Below, piece by piece: positions 9,377-16,911 of a stretch of DNA of 64,000 nucleotides. Within the stretch, counting starts at the first letter, position 1. Every line of letters begins with the position of its first letter. The stretch comes from DATAOG01 sp963757395. GTDB taxonomy: Bacteria > Pseudomonadota > Alphaproteobacteria > Geminicoccales > Geminicoccaceae. The stretch spans positions 248,001 through 312,000 of the forward strand of contig CAVWRK010000010.1 in the NCBI GenBank assembly GCA_963757395.1. The letters are read 5' to 3'. The notes below the pieces were generated by a model, which was given only the letters and a program-made list of their open reading frames with translations, ran no database searches and was not told the DNA's origin. The position numbers and the translations under genes were made by a program.

Positions 9377-10782
9377 CGCCGCGCCGCCATCTCGTCCGGC
9401 GCCGCGGGCGCCATCTCGGGCAGCCCTTCAAGGCGATTGTAGCGCCGGTAGACGGTCTGCGACGGTCGGCCGACGAGGTACCGTTCGACACCCTGGTCGA
9501 GGGCCTGCCGATAGACCTCGAGCGCGCCGTCGATCGCCGCCGCCGTGAGGTCGATGTCGTCGTCGGTATGGGAGTAGCTCACGACCAGCGAGGGCATCAG
9601 CACGCCGCGCCGGACCGTCTCTTGCAGGAACAGGGTCCGGAACGCCTGCGATGGCCGGCCGTCCGGGCCGAGCGTGGCGTAGGACAGGCAGCAGGGCTTG
9701 CCCAGGATCTTGACGAACTCGGTCAGGCCGTGCCGGCGGATGGCCGCCTCGGCCTGCTGCCGCAGACGCGCGCCTTGCCGGTACAGGTGCTCGATCACGC
9801 CCTCGCGCCGGTAGACCTGCATGGTCGCGATCGCCGCGGCCAGCGCGTGCGTCTCGGCGCCGTGCGTGGTCGAGAGCAGGAAGACGCGCGGCCGGTCGTC
9901 GTGGTCGAGCCCGCCGAGGCGCATGAGCTCGCGCCGGCCGGCGAGCGCGGAGACCGAGAAGCCGTTCGCGAGCGCCTTGCCGAAGGTGGCGAGGTCGGGG
10001 ACGATGCCATAGAGCTTCTGGGCGCCGCCGTTGTGCCAGCGGAAGCCCGTGATCATCTCGTCGAGGATCAAGAGCGCCCCGTTGGCATGGCACAGCCGCT
10101 GCAGCGCCTGCAGATAGCCGGCCGGCGGATCCTCGGTGCGCGCGGGCTCGAGGATCAGCGCGGCGATCTTGCCGGGATACTGGTCGAACAGCGCCTCGGT
10201 GCCAGCCAGGTCGTGGTAGCGGAAGGTCAGGGTCAGCTGCCGAATCGCCTCCGGAATGCCCGCATTCATCGCCGTGGTGCCGATGAACCAGTCGTCGACG
10301 GAGAAAAAGGGGTGGTCGGCGCAGCAGGCGATCAGGTCGCGGCCGGTGTAGGCGCGGGCGAGCCGGACCGCACCGGAGGTCGCGTCCGACCCGTCACTGC
10401 AGAACTTCACCATCTCGGCGCCGTCGATCAGATCCAGGAAGGTCTCCGCGCACGCCACCTCGATCGGCGACGGGCGGGTAAAGTTGCTGCCGCGAAGCAG
10501 CTCGCGCTGCACGGCCTCGACCACCTCGGGATAGGCATGGCCGAGACCGACCGACCGGTTGCCCATGCCGTACTCGATGTACTGACGGCCATTGGCGTCC
10601 CAAACCCGACATCCGGAGCCGCGCGCGATGAACTCCGGCGCCAGGACCGGATATTGGTCATCGCCCTTGGCATAGGTGTGGCAGCCGCCCGGGATCAGCT
10701 GATGCGCGCGCGTCTGCAGCGATGGCGACGTCTGCGATCGCTGCCCGCCGGCGTGGCGAAATGGATGACCGTTCAGCTGCAT
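9373..10782 (-). CDS. Class III aminotransferase (glutamate-1-semialdehyde aminomutase-like)
   Basis: The 469-residue PLP enzyme shows the class III order: GNRSVGLGHAYPEV, CSDGSDATSGAVRLARAYTG for cofactor phosphate binding, ILDEMITGFR with the Asp241 that contacts the PLP pyridine nitrogen, and FGKALANGFSVSALAGR with the Schiff-base Lys269. ATG 10782 is chosen because GAGG lies 8 bases before it and an ATG 68 codons upstream opens an unlike, Arg/Ser-rich extension. Enzymes of this subtype in polysaccharide clusters are usually annotated as HemL-like, but the setting, coupled to a DUF4038 glycosidase, argues against haem synthesis. The amino acceptor is unknown. Confidence 0.85.
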   Translation of the reverse strand: MQLNGHPFRHAGGQRSQTSPSLQTRAHQLIPGGCHTYAKGDDQYPVLAPEFIARGSGCRVWDANGRQYIEYGMGNRSVGLGHAYPEVVEAVQRELLRGSNFTRPSPIEVACAETFLDLIDGAEMVKFCSDGSDATSGAVRLARAYTGRDLIACCADHPFFSVDDWFIGTTAMNAGIPEAIRQLTLTFRYHDLAGTEALFDQYPGKIAALILEPARTEDPPAGYLQALQRLCHANGALLILDEMITGFRWHNGGAQKLYGIVPDLATFGKALANGFSVSALAGRRELMRLGGLDHDDRPRVFLLSTTHGAETHALAAAIATMQVYRREGVIEHLYRQGARLRQQAEAAIRRHGLTEFVKILGKPCCLSYATLGPDGRPSQAFRTLFLQETVRRGVLMPSLVVSYSHTDDDIDLTAAAIDGALEVYRQALDQGVERYLVGRPSQTVYRRYNRLEGLPEMAPAAPDEMAARR

Positions 10783-11186
10783 GCCGCCGTCCTCGAGGCT
10801 TCGCGACGCGCTCGCGGGCCGCCGCTGGGAATCGTCACGAGCGTCACCAGGCACCCGCGCGCGACTGGGACCGCGGGCGCGGCTGGAGCCCTTGTTGCGG
10901 TGGTCCGGCGCTTCGCCGCCAGACCTGCCGATGACGCGCCGGTTCCAAGAGGCTACCCCAAGTCCCCGGCCGTGCCCTGTCTGCAAAACGGTCTAGCGCC
11001 CCGCAACAAAGGCGTAGCCATTGCCGACCGACCGATGCCAGCGATCTCGACGTCATCCGAAAGCCGGAAAGGCCAAACGGCGACGGCGCACCGACCGCGT
11101 CGGCTGCACCGTGCGCGCCGCGCTCCCGCGGCCGCGCCTGGCCGAGTTTCCGACCCGGATCGATGCTCGGCCACGCCAGGCCACAG
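10783..11186. other. Intergenic region, no supported gene
   Basis: Roughly 400 bases lie between the leftward LuxR-type gene and the leftward aminotransferase. No frame here gives a family-like translation. A promoter for the aminotransferase-glycosidase pair should lie here on the minus strand, but I cannot place it with confidence. Confidence 0.4.
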
Positions 11187-12029
11187 CTAGTCCGCGCGGC
11201 GATACTGGCTGCCGGCTTCGAACAGGCCGTTGGTCAGGTACACGACCTGCGTGCGATTGGTCGCCTTCAACTTCTTCATGATGTTGCGGATGTGAACCTT
11301 GACGGTGCTCTCACACATGTTCAGCTCGTAGGCGATCAGCTTGTTGGCCATGCCACGGCGCAGGCATTCCAAGATCTGCGCCTGCCGCTGCGTGAAGCCC
11401 TCGATCAAAGGCGCGCCATCGGCGCCGTTGCGAGCGCTCGACGACGACAACAAGGCCGCCGCCGGCGCGAACGTGCCGCCGGCACAGACCAGATGGACCG
11501 CCTGGACGGCCACCCGCGATGCCAGGCTGGTGGGAATGTAGCCGCGCACGCCGAGGTCGAACGCCGCGCGAATGTTCTCGGAATCCTCGTAGTCGGACAG
11601 GACCGCCACCGGCACCGAGGGCATCAGTTCGCCGAGCCGTGACATCAGGCTCGCGACCCCGGCCGAAGACATGCGCTCAGGACCGGAATTGATGATCACC
11701 GCCCGGGTTTTCTCACCGGCGGCCGGCGCCGTCATGATCTGCTCCGGATCGGGCAGGGCGCAGACGCTGAACCCGCTCAGGTGGCTCTGCAGCCAACGTC
11801 CGATGCAGTCACGGGTGAAGGTCCGGGGGTCGAGGTAGATCAGCGTCGCGGTCGGGTCCGTGCCGTTGCTCGCCCTGGAGAACGCTGCATCCGTCGCCGG
11901 TCGCCCCGCGTCGAGGTCGGCCGCCGTCAGCTCGAAGTCGTCCAGGGAGGACCCGGGGGCCTCGCCGCCGGGGCGCGACCCGACGTCACTCCAGGCGACG
12001 GCTCGGCTCATGAGTTCACTCGTTTCCAT
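11187..12029 (-). CDS. LuxR/FixJ-type response regulator with degenerate receiver
   Basis: The 280-residue protein has a disordered N-terminus (1-60), a receiver-like domain (about 61-185) and a LuxR-type helix-turn-helix (about 209-272: TQRQAQILECLRRGMANKLIAYELNMCESTVKVHIRNIMKKL). The receiver lacks canonical residues: the phospho-acceptor position reads VIINSGP (Asn114 where Asp is usual) and the conserved Lys is replaced in GYIPTS (Thr167). It is therefore unlikely to work by ordinary aspartyl phosphorylation. It lies divergently to another LuxR protein at 12301 across a region with repeated operator-like sites, and next to the polysaccharide genes, which suggests control of surface glycan production. 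Confidence 0.85.
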   Translation of the reverse strand: METSELMSRAVAWSDVGSRPGGEAPGSSLDDFELTAADLDAGRPATDAAFSRASNGTDPTATLIYLDPRTFTRDCIGRWLQSHLSGFSVCALPDPEQIMTAPAAGEKTRAVIINSGPERMSSAGVASLMSRLGELMPSVPVAVLSDYEDSENIRAAFDLGVRGYIPTSLASRVAVQAVHLVCAGGTFAPAAALLSSSSARNGADGAPLIEGFTQRQAQILECLRRGMANKLIAYELNMCESTVKVHIRNIMKKLKATNRTQVVYLTNGLFEAGSQYRRAD

Positions 12030-12145
12030 GTCTTGACGCTCTCTGATGTGCCTGTTTCAGGCTTGCCATGTGCGTAAATTTCGTCATGCCTGCTCGCTAG
12101 TCGAGCCTGCCTTCTACTCATGCGTTCCTAATTCCGCTATCCTCC

Positions 12146-12230
12146 GATTGGGGGTGTGATGCACGCAAGTACCATGCCCTGCAGAAAGGAGAAGCGGATA
12201 CCCCCAGATGGGGGTGATTCGACGCAAATT
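12146..12230. promoter_or_regulatory. Paired operator-like repeats between divergent LuxR genes
   Basis: Two similar sites lie 60 bases apart: GATTGGGGGTG followed by ACGCAA (12146-12168) and GATGGGGGTG followed by ACGCAA (12207-12227). The second also forms a small palindrome, CCCCCAGATGGGGG (12201-12214). An A+T-rich stretch with CTATAAA follows at 12235-12241, plausibly the -10 region for the rightward gene. The setting between two divergent regulators suggests binding sites for one of them. Confidence 0.5.
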
Positions 12231-12300
12231 TGTGCTATAAACAGGTATCAAGATGAAGAGCGAAGCCGTCGATGCGGCGCATCGATGACCTGGAGCGCAA

Positions 12301-13434
12301 ATGTCGGTTGAAATTGAGTTACATAAGGTAATACCGCTAATCTATGATACCGTCAGCTCCGCCGCTGCTTTGCCAGAACTTAACGATGCGCTGCAGCGGA
12401 TGTTTGGCGCGCGTGCCTGCGGCGTGGCCATGTTTAATTTCCAACTGCGAGAAGGTGTCATGGAGTCGAGCGGTGGTTACTGTTCGGAATTCCTGAATTC
12501 GTACCGCGATTACTATTCTCGCCACGACCCTTGGTTGCGTCATGAAGAGCCCTACCGCGTGCCCGATACCGTCCACGTGGGTCAAGACCTCGTGCCCGAC
12601 GCCGAACTGATGGAGAGCCGGTTTTACCAAGAATGGCTAAAACCGCAGGGTTTGTTCCAGCGCCTGAGCACAGTCCTGATGCGAGAAGAGGCGAACCTGT
12701 GCTACTTCGCGACCTTGCGTGGACGCCAGGACGCGCCGTTTGGTGCCGATGAGATACGACTGTGCCGGACTTTGGCGCCCCATCTGCGCAGTGCGGCTCA
12801 GATGCGCCGGCAGCTCGCGATGCTGGAGGTCGAGCGCAACGCCGTCGTCGAGGCTCTCGACCGGCTGCCGACGGCGGTCGTGCTCTGCGACCAGAGCGGC
12901 GCGCCCGTCATCGTCAATGGCGCCGCCCGCGAGATTCTGGCCAGCGGCGACGGGCTCTTGGTGCGCGGCGGCAAGCTTGTGGCGCGCCGGCAGCTCGAAA
13001 CCAATGCCCTCGAGACGCTGATCGCCGACGCGGCCAGTGCGGCCCGCGGCGAAGGCGACAGTTCCGGCGGCACATTGTCGGTCTCACGCGCCTCCGAGTC
13101 GCGCCCGCTCTCGGTGCTCGTCTTGCCGATGCGGGCGCCGAGCGCGGTCCCCGGGCACCGCCGGATCGCCGCGGCGCTGTTCATCAGCGATCCGGAATCG
13201 GTCGTCCACACCAACGAGGCCCGGTTGCTGGATCTGTACGGACTGACGCGGGCCGAAAGTCGGCTGGCGGCCAAGATCGCCCAGGGCCGGTCGCTGGAGG
13301 AGGCGGCGGCCATGCTCAACATCACGCGCCAGACCGCACGCAGCTACGTCAAGCGCATCCTCGGCAAGACCGGGACCAAACGGCAGGTCGAGCTGGTTCG
13401 GCTGCTGCTCCTGAGCCCCGCCCATTTGAGCTGA
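12301..13434 (+). CDS. LuxR-family transcriptional regulator with N-terminal sensor region
   Basis: The 377-residue protein ends in a LuxR-type helix-turn-helix (LYGLTRAESRLAAKIAQGRSLEEAAAMLNITRQTARSYVKRILGKTGTKRQVELV, about residues 311-370). The first ~170 residues resemble an autoinducer- or PAS/GAF-like sensor (YSRHDPWLRHEEPYRVPDTVHVGQDLVPDAELMESRFYQEWLKPQGL), and a PAS-like stretch (ALDRLPTAVVLCDQSGAPVIVNGAAREIL) lies in the middle. This architecture is common among uncharacterised alphaproteobacterial regulators with no receiver. It is divergent from the degenerate response regulator at 12029. The ligand is unknown. Confidence 0.85.
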   Translation: MSVEIELHKVIPLIYDTVSSAAALPELNDALQRMFGARACGVAMFNFQLREGVMESSGGYCSEFLNSYRDYYSRHDPWLRHEEPYRVPDTVHVGQDLVPDAELMESRFYQEWLKPQGLFQRLSTVLMREEANLCYFATLRGRQDAPFGADEIRLCRTLAPHLRSAAQMRRQLAMLEVERNAVVEALDRLPTAVVLCDQSGAPVIVNGAAREILASGDGLLVRGGKLVARRQLETNALETLIADAASAARGEGDSSGGTLSVSRASESRPLSVLVLPMRAPSAVPGHRRIAAALFISDPESVVHTNEARLLDLYGLTRAESRLAAKIAQGRSLEEAAAMLNITRQTARSYVKRILGKTGTKRQVELVRLLLLSPAHLS

Positions 13435-13584
13435 GCAGGCGGTCTCGCCGACCCCCGGCAGGACGCCGGCCCGTCGACCCGTTGGTCCGGAGCTGGCCAA
13501 GAATCGACTTCATCGACAGTTTGTTGCTTTGGTCGCGACATCGTGCTACCGCGACGATGGGGACCAAACACGGGGGAGGGCGTC

Positions 13585-13893
13585 GTGCTTCTCGCAGACT
13601 TGATCGAAGGCGTCGCGAGCGACACCAAGCAGCCGAAGTCGACGGTCGAGGCCGTCGTGCGCGGCGTGCTCGCTCGGATCGAGGGGACTGTCGGCAAGGG
13701 CGAGACCGTGAACCTGGTCGGCTTCGGCCGGTTCGAGGTCTATGAGCGCAGTGCCCGGCGCGGCCGCAACCTGCGGACCGGCGAAAGCTTGAAGATCCCG
13801 GCCACCAAGGCGGTCCGCTTCAGGATCGGCAAGCACCTGCGCGAAGCCGCTGCCGGCTCGAAGCGCAAGCGCGCCGCGAAGGGCGCGAAGTAG
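13585..13893 (+). CDS. HU-family DNA-binding protein
   Basis: The 102-residue protein has the complete HU/IHF fold signature: LIEGVASDTKQPKSTVEAVVRGVLARIEGTVGKGETVNLVGFGRFEVYERSARRGRNLRTGESLKIPATKAVRFRIGKHLREA, with the beta-arm GRNLRTGE. GTG 13585 is preferred over an ATG 14 codons upstream because GGAGG ends 5 bases before it and the protein then starts directly at the HU fold. A lysine-rich tail (SKRKRAAKGAK) extends past the usual ~90-residue length. It packages or bends DNA in the nucleoid. It stands alone, downstream of the LuxR gene. Confidence 0.93.
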   Translation: MLLADLIEGVASDTKQPKSTVEAVVRGVLARIEGTVGKGETVNLVGFGRFEVYERSARRGRNLRTGESLKIPATKAVRFRIGKHLREAAAGSKRKRAAKGAK

Positions 13894-14161
13894 CGACCGC
13901 AGACGGGCGCTCGACCGTCACGGCCGGTCTCCGGTCGACCTGGAGGTCGTCTCGGAGCGCCGGGCAGAGCGCAGCGCAGCCGACGCGCGCCCGGCCGATG
14001 ACGTCATGCGCGCCTGGCCGCGGTCGGGCTTCGACCGCGGCCGCAGGACCGTGCTCAGCTGATCGGCGCCGCCGACATACGAAAGTCCGCGCACTGCGTT
14101 CCCGAGCTGGTATAGGATAGCGCAACTCCGCGTCCGGCTTCGACCCGACGGAGGCCAACAG

Positions 14162-15001
14162 GTGGGGCGGCTCGGCGAACGGCAGATCAGGTGGCTCCTG
14201 GCCGGGGTCGGCATCGGCTGCTTCGCCCTGCTGCTGACCCTCGAGATCGTGACCGATCCGGACCAGGTCACGTTCCTCGACGGGTTCTTCGATGCCGTGG
14301 AGATGCTGCTGACGATCGCGTCCGCGGTCGGCGTCGCCCTGCTCTTCCAGCGCGTGCAGTCCCAGCATGAGGAGCGCATGGCGCTGATCCAGGACCTGAA
14401 GATCGCCCGCGCCGAAGGCGAGGCCTGGCGCGCGAAGGTCCAGGCGAGCCTGAACGGCATCCGGGTCGAGATGGAAAACCAGTTCCGGGCATGGGGCATG
14501 ACCGGGGCCGAGCGGGAGGTCGGCCTGCTCATCCTCAAAGGCTTGAACCACAAGCAGATCGCCGCGCTGCGCGGGACCAGCGAGGCGACCGTGCGGCAGC
14601 AGGCGCAGGCGATCTATCGCAAGGCGGCGCTGCCCGGCAAGACCGCCTTCTCGGCCTATTTCCTGGAGGACCTGTTCGCGCCCGAGCGGCGTCGGTCGCG
14701 GTGGTCGCACGGTCCGGCTCGCTGCCCCGTACCCGGGACCGCGGCCGCTGGCACGCCGCGAACCCGCGCCCTCGCCGCCGAGCCGCAGCCTGTCCGGGCC
14801 GGATCTCGACCGCGACGCCCGGATCTCTCCGACAAACGTCGGAGACAGGCGCCGTCTACGCCTCTGCCTGACAAAAGGCGGATGGACCGGTCGCAAGCCC
14901 CGTGCCCAGGGTCTGCGCTCCACCGCAAGCGAGACCTCAGGGGAGAACGGCGATGGGACGCGGATGCAGGCACCTACGGTCGGTGGCCGACCGGGCCATG
15001 A
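14162..15001 (+). CDS. Membrane-tethered LuxR-type regulator
   Basis: GTG 14162 has GGAGG 7 bases upstream. Two hydrophobic segments lie at about residues 10-30 and 40-62, followed by a short coiled segment (RVQSQHEERMALIQDLKIARAEGEAWRAKV) and a LuxR-type DNA-binding domain (WGMTGAEREVGLLILKGLNHKQIAALRGTSEATVRQQAQAIYRKAALPGKTAFSAYFLEDLF, about 117-178). The recognisable protein ends near residue 180. The remaining ~100 residues are Arg/Pro-rich and probably arise from a lost stop or a shift near 14690. The domain order implies a helix-turn-helix held at the inner membrane. It overlaps the start of the broken gene at 14953. Confidence 0.7.
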   Translation: MGRLGERQIRWLLAGVGIGCFALLLTLEIVTDPDQVTFLDGFFDAVEMLLTIASAVGVALLFQRVQSQHEERMALIQDLKIARAEGEAWRAKVQASLNGIRVEMENQFRAWGMTGAEREVGLLILKGLNHKQIAALRGTSEATVRQQAQAIYRKAALPGKTAFSAYFLEDLFAPERRRSRWSHGPARCPVPGTAAAGTPRTRALAAEPQPVRAGSRPRRPDLSDKRRRQAPSTPLPDKRRMDRSQAPCPGSALHRKRDLRGERRWDADAGTYGRWPTGP

Positions 15002-16068
15002 CCGGCTCGCGGCCGGCGGCGTGGTCGCTGCTCGGCGCGGCCGCGGCTTTGGTCCTGGCGGCGCCCGACGCCGCGGCCGGGTCATGCACGAATACCGCGG
15101 TGGTCGCTTTCAGGGCGTGCTTCGCGGACGCGCGTCGACAATTTCCTGGTTGCCAAGGGCGTCTGCCTCAACCTCGGCCGATGCCGCGGAATTCAATGAC
15201 TGCCTGGCCGAGGCCAGGAGCACCCGGCAGGAGGACAGGACCCTCTGCCGGGACCAGCGCAGCGCGCGCGGCGAGCTGTGCCAGGCGCTCGGCGAGGACG
15301 CCTACGACCCGGATTTCACTGCCGCCAACTTCGTCGACCCGCTCAAGATCGGCACGGCGGTCACGCCCAATCCCTACTTCCCGTTGGTCGCGGGTTACAA
15401 GTGGGTCTACGACGATCCGGCGAGCACCAGACGACACGATGACCGTGACCAAGCAGGACCAAGCTGATCGAGGGCGTGACCTGCGTGGTCGTGACCGACC
15501 AGGTCGCGGAGGACGGCGTGGTCGTCGAGGACACCCAGGACTGGTATGCCCAGGACAACGACGGCAACGTCTGGTACTGCGGGGAGATCTCCTAGACCCT
15601 CGAGATCTTCGAGGGCGACAGCCCGCCAAGGCCCCGAGCTCGTGGACATCGAAGGCTCCTGGAAGACCGGGCGGGAGGGCGCCAAGCCCGGGATCCTCAT
15701 CGAGGCCAAACCGAAGGTCGGCGACGTCTATCGCCAGGAGTTCGCTGCTCGGCACCGCCGAGGATGCGGCCGAGGTGATCAGCACGACCGGCTCGGAGTC
15801 GGCGCCCGCGGCGTCCTGCGCCGGCGACTGCCTCGTGACCCGCGAGTTCTCGCCGCTCGAGCCCGACACCGAAGAGTTCAAGTACTACAAGCCCGGGGTC
15901 GGGCAGATCGTCGGGGTGGAGGACGGCACCCGCACCGAGCTGGTCGAGTTCGACACCCAGCCGCGCCGGCTCCTGATCCGGCGGCGCCTGAGCGCATCGG
16001 GAGCGGACGCTGGCGCGCAGCGCGCCCTTGACGCTGCGGGTCGCCCGCCCACTTTGGAAGGGTTCTAA
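14953..16068 (+). pseudogene. Secreted hypothetical protein, multiply frameshifted
   Basis: A signal-peptide-like start (MTGSRPAAWSLLGAAAALVLAAPDAAAG) leads into a protein that can only be read by moving forward one frame six times, near 15132, 15176, 15428, 15455, 15600-15635 and 15745. There is also an in-frame TAG at about 15595. Pieced together it contains NPYFPLVAGYKWVYDD, LIEGVTCVVVTDQVAEDGVVVEDTQDWYAQDNDGNVWYCGE, ELVDIEGSWKTGREGAKPGILIEAKPKVGDVYRQEF and KYYKPGVGQIVGVEDG. This resembles a family of proteobacterial secreted proteins of unknown function that I recognise only by this pattern. Every shift is in the same direction, so either decay or repeated base insertion in the assembly could explain it. 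Confidence 0.7.
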
Positions 16069-16089
16069 AACGCGTCAGCGGAGCCCCCG

Positions 16090-16554
16090 ATGAAAGGCAA
16101 TTCCGAGGTCGTCCAGCACCTCAACCAGCTGCTCGAGAACGAGCAGTCCGCGTACAACCAATATCTGTTGCACAGCCAGCTCCTCAAGAACTGGGGCATC
16201 GAGAAGCTGGCCGCGTCCGAGCGCGCCGAGGTCAACGACGAGATGGGCCACGCCGAGCTGCTGCTCGACCGCATCCTCTACCTCGAGGGCACGCCCAAGA
16301 TGGCGGGCGGCGAGCCGGCTGAGGTCAGCGCCGACGTCGTCGAGGTCCTGAAGCGCGATCTCGCGCTCGAGGTCAAGGGGATCGCCGATCTGCGCGAGGG
16401 CATCGCGGTCGCGATGCGGGTCGGCGATTCGGTCAGCCGCGAGCTGATGGTCAAGATCCTGACCGACGAGGAGCACCACGAGGACCATCTGCTGACCCAG
16501 CTCGAGCTGATCGAGCAGATCGGGATCGCCAACTACATCACCGCCCACCTGTAG
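16090..16554 (+). CDS. bfr: Bacterioferritin
   Basis: The 154-residue protein is full length for Bfr. All ferroxidase ligands are present at the standard positions (Glu18, Glu51, His54, Glu94, Glu127, His130), and Met52, the haem-bridging ligand, is in NDEMGH. It oxidises Fe2+ and stores iron as a mineral core inside a 24-mer in the cytoplasm. It lies just upstream of the Fe3+ permease gene but is separated from it by a hairpin and an iron-box-like palindrome, so the two are probably separate units. Start ATG 16090. Confidence 0.97.
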   Translation: MKGNSEVVQHLNQLLENEQSAYNQYLLHSQLLKNWGIEKLAASERAEVNDEMGHAELLLDRILYLEGTPKMAGGEPAEVSADVVEVLKRDLALEVKGIADLREGIAVAMRVGDSVSRELMVKILTDEEHHEDHLLTQLELIEQIGIANYITAHL

Positions 16555-16590
16555 TCGCCGGGCCCGCCCCCCGCGCGGGCGCGGCTCGAG

Positions 16591-16613
16591 GGAGCGCGCT
16601 CGCGACGCGCTCC
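16591..16613 (+). terminator. GC-rich hairpin after bacterioferritin gene
   Basis: GGAGCGCG (16591-16598) and CGCGCTCC (16606-16613) form a perfect 8-bp stem with a 7-base loop about 40 bases after the bfr stop. No T-run follows, so it is only a candidate terminator. Confidence 0.4.
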
Positions 16614-16753
16614 GACCCTGCGCCCAGCTGCACGCCGCCAGCCGATGCGTCCGCGCCCGCCGATGTCGTGCTTCGGCGGGCGGCGGCCGCCCGGTCGCCG
16701 GCCCCTCGCCGCCGTAACCCGTCCCTGTTCTTGCGCCGGCAATCCAGTTTTGA

Positions 16754-16770
16754 TTTAGAATGATTCTGAT
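16754..16770. promoter_or_regulatory. Iron-box-like palindrome (Irr/ICE- or Fur-type) upstream of Fe3+ permease
   Basis: TTTAGAATGATTCTGAT contains the perfect palindrome AGAATGATTCT and resembles the iron control element bound by Irr/Fur-type regulators in alphaproteobacteria. It lies 142 bases before the permease start in an A+T-rich stretch. A related site (12 of 17 bases the same) lies at 24891-24907, upstream of the iron-binding protein gene at the other end of the block. Assignment to Irr rather than Fur is inference. Confidence 0.6.
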
Positions 16771-16911
16771 CTTAGACCTGGTTGCATAGCACTAGGGAGG
16801 GTGAATTGCGGAGTCGACAACAACTCTGGAGCCGGCTAGATAGTTCTTGGATACGCCGCGAGATCTACTTCTGCAGGAAGCCAAGGACCGGGTTCATACC
16901 CAGGCACGACC

